Positions 47,101 to 53,791 of a stretch of 64,000 nucleotides of DNA are shown here, one piece after another. How positions within the stretch are numbered: position 1 is the first letter of the stretch; each line of letters opens with the position of its first letter. Below the pieces are notes generated by a model that saw only the letters and a list, made by a program, of their open reading frames with translations, ran no database searches and was not told where the DNA came from. Source of the DNA: Gibbula magus. Taxonomy: Eukaryota; Mollusca; Gastropoda; Trochida; Trochidae. The position numbers were made by a program, and so were the translations under genes. The DNA lies in contig OW388293.1 of the NCBI GenBank assembly GCA_936450465.1, positions 52,355,201-52,419,200 of the forward strand, given 5' to 3'.

Positions 47101-48923
47101 AATAAAGAAAAATAAATAAAGATGGGGAAAACAAAATTTAAAATATATAATTTACTGGCTGTGAGTCCAGAGTCTGCATGTTGCATAATTGCAGGTGTTG
47201 ACCTGGGGAGTGCCCACTCTCTGGCAGAGATGCAACAGCAGCTAGCTAATACACGGAGGTTTCATGTTACTTCTCTGCTGTGTTACTGATTTAGTCTTAT
47301 ACTCAGATGCTCAATAGAATTTATTAATTAAATATTGAAAAGGATCCTATGAAACTATGTGCCTATGAGAAACAGGATTTTTAGAAACAAATAGGGGCTC
47401 TTTTGCATTATGTAATAAATGTTGATAATTCTAGAATAAAAATAAGTAGTAAAACAAAATGCAAAGGTCTACATTATTTATAATGAATGTGGATTAATGT
47501 GTAACTTATTTTGATAATAACTTTTAAATTTGATGACTGGGCAATGACTTATTATGTGATATCTTAATCTTTACCTTAGAGATAATTAATAACATAATTC
47601 CTGATGAGCTTCAGAGCCAATGGCTCTATTTTTCTGGTTTCCATGGAAACAATTTGAACTTAGTGCAAATTGGGGGTAGGGACCTTTTCCGGCCTCTATT
47701 TCAAAATCTATCTAGTATTTCTTTACGAAACTTGGTATGTGGTTAGACCTAGTGGTGGAGTGGTGCCTTTTGCTGATTTGGTTATTCTGAATTTTTTTTT
47801 TTTTTCTGGTTTCCATGGAAACAATTTGAACTTAGTGCATATTGGGGGTAGGGACGTTTTCCGGCCTCTATTTCAAAATCTATCAAGTATTTCTTTACGA
47901 AACTTGGTATGTGGTTAGACCTAGTGTTGGAGTGGTGCCTTTTGCTGTTTTGGTTATTCTGAATTTTTTATTTTTCCTGGTTTCCATGAAAACGGTTTGA
48001 ACTTAGTGCATATAGGGATAAGAAATCTTTTCGGACCGCCATCTCAAAATCATTAGTGAAAAATAATGTCAAGAGGACAAGGTTGGATTGAAAGTTGGAG
48101 CGGGGGACATCACAGTGCATCACATGCACATATTTCTAGTTTATTACTCACTTATTTACTGTATTCACTTATATTCTCTTAAAGGTACATCCATTGTGTT
48201 GTTGGGGGTCAAATATGCCAAATGTTATAAATGGTCTTACTTTATCGAGAAGTACCAACTATTACCGAAAACTACCATTTTGATGATACTCGACTTAGTA
48301 TATTGACGATATGAAAGAAAAAAGTGTCGATTTCTGATCGAAAACCGGACAATGCACAGCGTGTGGCGCGCGCCAAGGAGTCAAACGTAATTTTGGAATC
48401 TTATTTTAACCAGATAAAATAAAACATTTGGATTGATAATGTTTAATAGGTCATATAACTACTGTGCGTGTAAATAGGACATGCACTTTCGGTTTCTGCA
48501 CATGCATATAGATGTTACTCGGTTTTAATTGGAAACTAGTAATTATGATATATTTGGCGATTGAGGATGAATATGCAAGCTTAGTGAATTTGTTTGTATT
48601 GTAAACAGCACATATGGTATGTTCGAACGTATTAAAGCCAAATCAAATTTTATGAAACACAATGGATGCACCTTTAAATGTATTGAGTCAAAGGAAAGAA
48701 ATTTTTATTCAATAATCTTGTCTGTTTATGTGTTTTCAGGGCAGCTTTATTGAATTTGACTTGATTCGGTAACTCTTTTTGTTTTCAGGGCAAGTTCATG
48801 AAAGCGAGACACCATTATGAAGAAGTGTTGGTACTTGACCCACAAGATGAACTTGTAAAACAAAATCTTGTCAAACTGGGTCGATTGGAGAAAAAACAAA
48901 CAAACGTCAACAAACATGACTAA
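32453..48923 (+). CDS. TMTC-family protein, TPR half (nine exons, 5' end not found)
   Basis: Exons at 32453-32566, 36103-36246, 38125-38336, 39738-39873, 40983-41127, 41630-41767, 42403-42534, 44519-44596 and 48789-48923 all have AG acceptors and GT donors. Their phases match without exception, giving 410 residues and a TAA. The product is about eleven consecutive 34-residue TPR motifs (for example AKVHYNYGNYLRDVGANEQA, residues 10-29) with a short charged C-terminal cap. This layout is the C-terminal half of TMTC proteins, multi-span ER membrane O-mannosyltransferases that modify cadherins; the TPRs face the ER lumen. The paralogue is unsure; I lean to TMTC1-like from the C-terminus. The N-terminal membrane half with the catalytic loop was not seen. 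The first exon starts mid-codon, so upstream exons must exist. Confidence 0.85.
32948..33439 (+). mobile_element. TTAA-type MITE, family A, copy 3 (TMTC intron)
   Basis: TTAA borders at 32948-32951 and 33436-33439, ends AAGGTACATCCATTGTGTT and CACAATGGATGCACCTT. Length is 492 bp. It lies in the first visible TMTC intron, in the same orientation as the gene and as copies 2 and 4. Confidence 0.88.
34205..34340 (-). mobile_element. SINE body fragment
   Basis: The string from GTGAGGTCAGATGGGATTAA through CGCTTTCAAGAGTATTTCAC to ATGCATTGCGGTGAAA matches the bodies at 58035-58345 and, inverted, at 36838-36995. The orientation follows the complete-looking copy at 58 kb. The tRNA head is missing or eroded here. 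Confidence 0.65.
36103..36246 (+). CDS. TMTC exon b
   Basis: Acceptor CTCTGCAG, donor TT|GTGAGT. Encodes residues 38-86 of the visible protein (LYPHHASVYNNLGTLVANHT and onward), finishing TPR 1 and carrying TPR 2 and the start of TPR 3. TPR-typical positions (NNLG, A.ILYRRALE.FP) are clear. Confidence 0.92.
36303..36445. repeat. Foldback-type repeat related to 40383-40515
   Basis: The block GATACTGAACGACCTTCCAT ... GAGTGAAAGCGAGATAACAA ... AAGTTAAGTATTC shares its layout and its GAGTGAAAGCGAG motif with the intronic foldback near 40.4 kb. Short inverted similarity links its two ends. Confidence 0.45.
36838..36995 (+). mobile_element. SINE body, opposite orientation
   Basis: Read on the minus strand this carries CAGGTGAGATGCGTTGGGG, the GTCAAGAGTATACACTTATA block and GCCATGGTGGCTATGCATTG, matching the body of the SINE at 58035-58345. 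It lies in the second visible TMTC intron. Confidence 0.65.
37690..37975. repeat. AT-rich degenerate repeat (TTTATTTTGAATATT)n
   Basis: Loose repetition of TTTATTT, GAATATT and AATATTTAT over nearly 300 bases within the second visible TMTC intron. It is low-complexity and non-coding. Confidence 0.7.
38125..38336 (+). CDS. TMTC exon c
   Basis: Acceptor CTTTCAG, donor CAAG|GTACTT. Encodes residues 87-156 plus one base of the next codon: NGGNREIGMRMLEKSLEIDS through KAYNYYGVFLLQQ, about two TPRs. It is the longest exon of the set. Reading through the donor gives a false extension that hits a stop within about 13 codons. Confidence 0.92.
39014..39130. repeat. Near-perfect hairpin, 45-bp arms
   Basis: Arms 39014-39058 and 39086-39130 are reverse complements with a single mismatch (CCCGCG versus CCCGTG). 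The 27-base loop contains AGTGTTTATCC, which also occurs in the left arm. It lies in the third visible TMTC intron. It may be a recent foldback transposon end-to-end fusion or an RNA hairpin in the pre-mRNA. Confidence 0.9.
39738..39873 (+). CDS. TMTC exon d
   Basis: Acceptor ACCTAG, donor GGCA|GTGAGT. Encodes residues 157-201 and two bases of H202: HVADAVTYYKRAYRLDTHDT and onward, one TPR plus half of the next (LRQLGRLQEAEEILR). It is markedly GC-rich compared with the introns. Confidence 0.92.
40033..40196. repeat. Foldback of the TTCTGGATAACAACTTCTTTA family
   Basis: AAGATTTTCTGGATAACAAC at about 40043 has a diverged inverted partner (GAAATTGTTATCCAGGAAAG) at about 40168. Single copies of the motif block recur near 16820, 51120 and 59100. 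It is intronic and non-coding. Confidence 0.6.
40383..40515. repeat. Intronic foldback repeat
   Basis: AATAACATATTTATGAAA near 40400 is matched by its inverse TTTCATAAATATGTTATT near 40480, with outer similarity between ATACTTAACG and TTTAGTATT. It contains GAGTGAAAGCGAG, shared with 36303-36445. Confidence 0.6.
40761..40940 (-). mobile_element. pogo/Tigger-like MITE, short copy
   Basis: 180 bp bounded by TA and by inverted ends of the type CAGTCA[A/G]GCC[G/T]CGATAATCCG. It is an internally shortened relative of 42621-43165, in reverse orientation relative to it. These ends are characteristic of pogo/Tigger elements of the Tc1-mariner superfamily (established knowledge). It lies just upstream of TMTC exon e. 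Confidence 0.82.
40983..41127 (+). CDS. TMTC exon e
   Basis: Acceptor TGCTTTCTAG, donor TAC|GTGAGA. Encodes H202 (shared) and residues 203-250, SHSVRPDIKTLDQLAMLYFR through NNTDVLIHY. It ends in phase 0, as do the following exons. A (GTCT)n run begins about 15 bases after the donor. Confidence 0.92.
41143..41187. repeat. (GTCT)n microsatellite next to a TMTC donor
   Basis: Eleven perfect tetranucleotide units in the 502-bp intron between exons e and f, starting about 15 bases from the splice donor. Confidence 0.95.
41630..41767 (+). CDS. TMTC exon f
   Basis: Acceptor ATTGCAG, donor GAG|GTAAAT. 46 codons, phase 0 at both ends, residues 251-296: ANVLMKQNELSKAELFIMRV to TKRYKE. It finishes one TPR and carries most of the next. 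Confidence 0.92.
41846..42110 (+). mobile_element. tRNA-derived SINE in a TMTC intron
   Basis: The left end resembles a tRNA gene: an A-box-like TGGTTAGCATACTG and a B-box-like GAGTTTGCATCC about 30 bases on. The body has CTGGGCAAGGCACTTGATC, a string typical of conserved SINE cores. Near the right end a 22-bp segment (TGTCTCGTGGGGTGCACCGG...) is duplicated in tandem at about 42009-42052. It fills nearly half of the 635-bp intron between exons f and g. Confidence 0.7.
42403..42534 (+). CDS. TMTC exon g
   Basis: Acceptor TTTCCCAG, donor GAG|GTGTGT. 44 codons, residues 297-340: AIYYLREALTQAAMMKKEDN to IQELDIAEE. The first TPR is longer than 34 residues because of an insert (AAMMKKEDNYQ), common near the end of TMTC repeats. 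Confidence 0.92.
42621..43165 (+). mobile_element. pogo/Tigger-like non-autonomous element, long copy
   Basis: 545 bp bounded by TA. Left end CAGTCAGGCCTCGATAATCC, right end the inverse of CAGTCAAACCGCGATAGTCC. The subterminal string AATGCTTCCGTTTT and the paired CACCGATAATCCGAA connect it with the short copy at 40761-40940. No transposase is present. It lies in the intron between exons g and h. Confidence 0.82.
43166..44063. other. Intron, dispersed repeat pieces
   Basis: Contains GGACGTAACCTTTGTGGAAG (about 43463), a diverged piece of the repeat whose arms occur near 9.8 and 12.2 kb, and a block with CAGCCAATGAAATGTCATGATTT (about 43742) that recurs near 49370. A loose inverted relation joins about 43640 and 43860. 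No exon is seen. Confidence 0.5.
44064..44425 (+). mobile_element. TTAA-flanked MITE, family B, copy 3 (TMTC intron)
   Basis: TTAA at both borders; starts TTAAAGGCGCTGTAGCACG and ends CGTGCTACTGCCCCTTTAA. Length is 362 bp. The interior agrees closely with copies 2 and 4. It lies about 94 bases upstream of exon h. Confidence 0.88.
44519..44596 (+). CDS. TMTC exon h
   Basis: Acceptor CTGTTTCAG, donor GCT|GTGAGT. 26 codons, residues 341-366: YYHQTLRLDPSKSKAHLNLG then AIYHLA. It finishes one TPR and starts the last. It is the shortest exon of the gene and too short to stand out as an open frame by itself. Confidence 0.9.
45487..45780. repeat. GATGA.GTACAGAGCCAATGGCTCTATTT family repeat
   Basis: Starts CTGATGAAGTACAGAGCCAA and continues with CATGTGGTTAGACCTAGTGG and TGGTGCCTTTTGCTATTTTG. 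The same blocks recur in the 172-bp array at 47600-48010, and the header near 57322. A run of related ATTCCGT repeats lies near 45570-45605. Confidence 0.65.
45779..45834. repeat. (GTCC)n microsatellite, about 14 units
   Basis: A perfect run of GTCC units heading the 145-bp array. The same run heads the 146-bp array at 7.4 kb. Confidence 0.95.
45835..46800. repeat. Tandem array, ~145-bp unit, plus an outlying copy
   Basis: TCCAGAACCAATGA and variants start at 45861, 46006, 46151 and 46286, so the period is 145, 145 and 135 bp. Units share TTGGCCAATGGGGATTCTAA, TTTGGTGACCCTGTGACCCC and AAGGGCCCCAGGGGTC. A further unit lies at about 46680-46800 and a diverged one at about 45300-45450. It is within the last and largest TMTC intron. 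Confidence 0.85.
47195..47258 (+). other. Exon-like island in the last TMTC intron
   Basis: An acceptor-like ATAATTGCAG and a donor-like GGAG|GTTTCA bracket 64 bases that are much GC-richer than their surroundings. In one frame they read VDLGSAHSLAEMQQQLANTR. In the phase required by exon h, inclusion gives a stop after 16 codons. It could be a regulated poison exon, a relic, or chance. Confidence 0.25.
47605..48010. repeat. Tandem array, ~172-bp unit, about 2.3 copies
   Basis: CTGGTTTCCATGGAAAC begins at 47634, 47806 and 47977 (periods 172 and 171). Units share GTAGGGACCTTTTCCGGCCT and CTTTACGAAACTTGGTATGT. It begins with the header CTGATGAGCTTCAGAGCCAA. Confidence 0.88.
48179..48677 (+). 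mobile_element. TTAA-type MITE, family A, copy 4 (TMTC intron)
   Basis: TTAA borders at 48179-48182 and 48674-48677 and the family ends AAGGTACATCCATTGTGTT and CACAATGGATGCACCTT. Length is 499 bp. It sits about 110 bases upstream of the last TMTC exon. It is non-coding. Confidence 0.88.
48789..48923 (+). CDS. TMTC terminal coding exon
   Basis: Acceptor TTTTGTTTTCAG at 48777-48788. 44 codons and TAA at 48921. It encodes GKFMKARHHYEEVLVLDPQD, the end of the last TPR, then ELVKQNLVKLGRLEKK and a short basic tail ending NKHD. A second acceptor-like site, GTGTTTTCAG|GGCAGC, lies about 50 bases upstream and also leads into GGCA; in the same phase it would stop after about ten codons, so the downstream site is preferred. 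Confidence 0.92.
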   Translation, partial: GKFMKARHHYEEVLVLDPQDELVKQNLVKLGRLEKKQTNVNKHD

Positions 48924-49259
48924 AGATGAAAAACAAGCAATGTTATCTGAAAATTATTCTTCTTGATTGAGAAAAAAAATCAACCTAAAATCATTCAACT
49001 TGACTGAAAAACTAATCAACTTGTCATGAAATCATGAGAGCGGTCATTAAAACAACTCTCAATGATGTGTACAGTTTGCTTGCAAAACGTCCTTGATTGA
49101 TTGTCAAATTGATTAATTTGACTGATTGAATCTTATTGAATTGATCCTTTACGTTGGATAACCCTGTAACACCTAAATTTTTTAGTTCATCATTACCAAA
49201 ACTTCTGAGCAGCCATTTTGAAAGAATCACAACTCTTAACAAAGCATCCCTCCATCAGT
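48924..49259 (+). other. Probable start of the TMTC 3' untranslated region
   Basis: AT-rich sequence after the stop codon with no further coding signal. A plausible AATAAA with GT-rich sequence after it occurs only far downstream (about 53122); nearer candidates lie inside repeats. The true cleavage site cannot be fixed from sequence alone. Confidence 0.4.
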
Positions 49260-49497
49260 GTATTTGTATCCACTACACTACTACAATACCCTGATTCCCT
49301 GAGCCCAGTAACTCTCATTTTGTTGTAGCCTGGTTACTCATCCTTGTAACATGTATTTGTTTTCAGCCAATGAAATGTCATGATTTGAAGGTAGAGAAAA
49401 GTCTTCTCGTCCTGGTGTGGCCAATATTGGTCAAATTTAAGTTCTTTCATTGGCAATACAAGAGTTACTGGGCTCAGAAATAGTGGATACAAATACC
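49260..49497. mobile_element. Foldback/MITE with GTATTTGTATCCACTA ends
   Basis: GTATTTGTATCCACTA at the left is matched by TAGTGGATACAAATAC at the right, and inside these CTGAGCCCAGTAACTCT is matched by AGAGTTACTGGGCTCAG. Related blocks occur in the TMTC intron near 43640-43900. It directly abuts the next element. Confidence 0.7.
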
Positions 49498-50423
49498 GTA
49501 AATCCTTGAATAATCGCCTGCCTTGAACAATTGCCTGCCTTGAATAATCGCCGGGGATAAGCCTTCTTTGAAATAAAGAATCGCCTGCCTTGAGTAATCG
49601 CCAGTTTAAATTTAGCAAATGTATATAAACTAAACTACCGGGCAAAAGAAAGGACTCACCTCTGTTGATTTTATCATATGTATGATTTTCAATTGCAAAT
49701 ATCTCAAGTTTTCGATGTCATAATCCAAAACTGATAAGTACAGGTGTTTAGTTAGCAGTCAAAGAATACTTCTACATGTTTTTTTAAAAAAAATTTAAAA
49801 ATGAAATTTTAAATCTAATTTTTTAAATTTTTTATTTTTGATGATACACATTTGTTCACCGACATATTAGACATATCCTATGTGAAAATAAATAAATGTG
49901 CCTGATTCTGCACACATTTACAACATTTTAAACAGGGTAGGGGTCATGTTGGTGTAAATTTAATTCTTAACCCTGTCTTCATTACAAAAAGATATTTGAA
50001 CTAAAAATTAACCACAGTCACCAACAAAGTCATCCAAACTACTGCAGATAAGTATTATTGTATCGTGCCATAGTCTAATACATCTGATATCTTTTAAATA
50101 TTGAAAATAGAAACAAACTTAGGTGAGTCCTTTCTTTTGCCCGGTAGTTTAATATGCCTATCTCCTTTTTCAAAAATGATTCTGGCATAAACATTGTAAT
50201 GCGAAGTATAATCTCATGACATGCACTTCTGTTATAATATTCATAATTGATCACATACTGCAATGATGTTTTTGTTATGTTTTTTTCATAACTTCACATA
50301 TATATTATGGCTTCGAAAAGAATAATAGCCTGCCTCGAATAATCGCCTGTCTTGAATAATCGCTTGGTCAAATCGGTGTTTGGAATTAATAATCGCCGGA
50401 CGATTATTCAAGGATTTACAGTA
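49494..50423. mobile_element. TA-bounded element with ends TAC[C/T]GTAAATCCTTGAATAATCG
   Basis: The ends at 49494 onward and 50423 backward are inverse over about 22 bases and carry TA at both borders. Internal GAATAATCGCCTGCCTTGA motifs are repeated several times next to each end. The middle (49631-50151) is occupied by a different inverted-repeat element, so the original host element was only about 400 bp. No transposase was found. Confidence 0.8.
49631..50151. mobile_element. MITE with perfect 31-bp inverted ends, nested in the element above
   Basis: The ends at 49631-49661 and 50121-50151 are perfect reverse complements over 31 bases, beginning TAAACTACCGGGCAAAAGAA. The interior shares strings with the diverged copy at 6968-7260. 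The perfect ends and the nested position make it younger than its host. Confidence 0.88.
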
Positions 50424-52209
50424 GGCCTACACTGGTTAGGGCAAAGGCTGATCCAGAGACTGTCAAAGGAGGTGGGGTTCACTTATTGAAAAAGAAAGGC
50501 CAGCTGAAGATAGTCTAGCTGGAATAGGGTTAATTGTCAGGGAAAGCCTATTGTTAGCTCTTTCCTTCAACCCCCCCTCCTCCTCTTGTGCTGTTGTAAG
50601 ATAAAAATATGTAACTATTCATATATTTTTGCCAATATTAAATTGTCTTCCTTAATTTCTACATTGTTTTGATATCTTATTATAATTTTTATTTCAATTA
50701 TATATCAAGCTCTCATCAAATTGTGTATCCTTAAATTTACAGTACCGTATTCTCGCAGGTATAAGACAACACAATTTTTACCATTTTCGTCTGATTTTTT
50801 GTGACTTTAACATTAACATCATAAGTTTTAAATCATGTCTTTCAAAAAAATTTTTTTTCGCATTACATTGCAATTTTTCCCACTTTCATGAGGATCTCAT
50901 CTCCTGTTTATGTCTGATGTAATCTGTGTATTTTTCAAAACAGTGGAGAAAGTTATAAGTATTTGTTTTTGTGATGACACTCAGTTATTTCTCTATTATA
51001 TCTTATACATTGGGAAGTTAAAAATAATTGATAATTTTCAGATAATATGTTACTTTTAAAAGTATGTATCATTTTGGGTCTTTGAAGAGCATTTAGAAAT
51101 AGAATAGTACAGGAATAGGAAGATTTTCTGGATAACAACTTCTTTAATGTAAAAGATACACAAATATGTATCATTTTGATTTGTCACATTTCAAAATTAT
51201 ATTGACTTTGACAGTTATCATATTTGTTAAAAATTATTCACTCTTATTCAAATTTATTCAAATTTCAAATTAGAATTAGAATTTCGAATTAGAGTCTGAC
51301 TTTATTTGATACCAAATTTAAGGCAATATTTCTGTCCAGTCATACTGTCTCTTTTATGTTATTTCATCTTTCTTTTAATAACCATGTAATAACTGCATTT
51401 ATATTTTTTTCCATTTCCATATTCCTTGCGTAATATGAATATTATTATAAAATATATACTCTCAAAATATGATAAGGCTCAAATCATTGATTCAATTTGA
51501 AATTATGATATGAATCAGTCTGCGTTAGTCTCATTGCATTATAACTTGTACAGTATCAGACTTAGAAACTGCAAATTTGCTATAGACGTTGTAGTGGGCC
51601 TAGTGGTGTATCTTTATTTCAAAAGCATATAAGCTCTTAATAATTATTTGACATTAGAGGCTACAACAACAAGTATCCTTTGAAAATTATCATAATTCAT
51701 TGACATGATTGACTACATGTTTTCAAATTAAATCATGTTATGTTATATTTGTTTTAAAACGTTTCTCGGGCATCGGCACATAACTTTTATTTGTGCACAT
51801 TTTATTATGCACATTACAGCTTTTCATTGTGTTCTTTTGTTTTGTATAATTCTTCCAGTTCCAAGCTTAGTTTTGATGGAAACATAGCCTACTCCTCCCT
51901 CGTCATTAATTTAGCAAAAAATAAAAAGAAAGTACTACCACATTTGTCACATTTTGTGCCTGTGTAACATTTAACTTTGTTACACAGCCTTGGACAGTAA
52001 AATTATGGGCAGGGTTTGTGAGCTATTATTTATGCACACTTTTGTCATTACCGTATAGCATTGGTTAAAGGTACAAGATATAAGCCTGTCATATCATTTA
52101 TAGGATCACAAACTTGCTAGTTGCAGGTAATATTGTTCTGTTATTCATTCATTGATTTTGAAATTGTTTTAATCATTGGCACGAACATTCCCACCTGTAA
52201 AGGTAAAGA
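50424..52209. other. No gene recognised
   Basis: AT-rich flank downstream of TMTC, possibly part of a long 3' untranslated region. It contains a single TTCTGGATAACAACTTCTTTA repeat block near 51127. No coding signal. Confidence 0.4.
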
Positions 52210-52569
52210 TTAAAGGGGCTGTAGCACGTTTTTTGAAAATTGTATTTTTGCAAATTTCCCATTCATAATGAAAGTTTATGTCATTTATATTTATTTAGAG
52301 AGTAAAACATCTTATTACACAAACCAATTATCTGTGATGGTAATAACGCCGTTGCGTATAAAGCAAAAATTGCATGGCAAACATTTTAATGTGAACACAT
52401 TTTATTATTTTGAATTACAAAAACGATTCCCATGGCTTTAGTGAACCAAGTACATGCATTTTTTAACTTGATTTTCCGAAGAGAGAAAGGTGTTTTACTA
52501 TTGGTGACATTATTTTTCAAATACATTTCATCGACTTATTTGAGTGAAAAAACGTGCTACTGCCCCTTA
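52210..52569 (+). mobile_element. TTAA-flanked MITE, family B, copy 4
   Basis: Starts TTAAAGGGGCTGTAGCACG and ends CGTGCTACTGCCCCTTA, about 360 bp. The right TTAA is mutated to TTAT. The interior is as in copies 2 and 3. Confidence 0.82.
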
Positions 52570-53444
52570 TGAAGTGTTTCTATATCATGCATTCTGTTTT
52601 AATGAGATATCACATTTGATTACATGATTATAATCGTTAGATCATAAGATGTCTGTTTCTATTATAGAAAAACTCAAAATATATATTTAAATTTTTCTTT
52701 AATATTTGTTTGTACAAAGTCTTATTTCATTCTTTGATTATCATTATAATTTTAGACAATGACTGAATCTGTATGGCAATTCCTGTAAATATGTAAATTT
52801 GTTCTTGTTAAATATACATATATTTGTTGATTGTCTTGCCAATGACTATCATATTCATAAAATATATATGATCCATGCATCATGATGATGGAATCACAAT
52901 CAGATCTACTTCAACACATTTTATATTGTAATTTGGTGTCAAGTATCATTGTTTTTAAATTGTCTGTGTCTATGTGTTTTATGTTATACACATGATGGTA
53001 AAAGCAATATTTCTTCATTGTCAACATTGTGATATTTTGGGCAGTATTGTTCATAAGCATATATATCATAATAGTTTTTAGTGACATTATCATGTAGGCA
53101 TATTACATGTATATCTGCTGGAATAAATTGTTATTGTTTTATTACATCAGTGTTGTCTAATTTGTTTCAACTGAGGAAGGACGAGACATCATGAATTATA
53201 TGGCAGACAACAAAGTTTCAATAATAATAAATATCCAACACTTTAAAGCAATTTTGAAGACTTATAGGTAGCGGACAAAGAGACAGATATTTCATGTTCA
53301 ATAGATCATATAAACGGTATACTTGTAAATGGGGCACATGAATTTTGCTTCTCATCTAAACCTTTGGGCCATCTTAAAATTTTAATTTCCTTTCTTAGTG
53401 TGTAAATAGCAATGATCTAAGGACATGTGTGCTCAATGTACTAA
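52570..53444. other. No gene recognised; possible distal polyadenylation signal
   Basis: AT-rich. AATAAA at about 53122 is followed by a TGTTGTCTAATTTGTTT stretch, the usual layout of a cleavage site; it could serve a long TMTC transcript, but nothing ties it to the gene. Confidence 0.35.
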
Positions 53445-53791
53445 CATGGGCGTAACTAGGAAAAAATCAGTTATGAGCACATCAATTGTACTAAAAAGTG
53501 TTTTAAAGAATCACTGCAAAATGAGTGAAAGAACAGACGAACAAAACAAGAAGGTTCTAACAAACATTATCTGGAATATAACTAAACCAATGAAACTATT
53601 TGTAACTATTTCAACATTATATAGGGGAAAATGCTGAGCATTTGCCCATAAAGTACAAGTACAATAAACAATGTTGAAACATTGAACATGTAAGAAATTG
53701 AACGCGAAAAAGGAACAAGAACAAGAACAGTTATAGAATTGTTTGAAACAGTCAGGAAGCTATCTGATGTGTACACTCTATGCCATCAACT

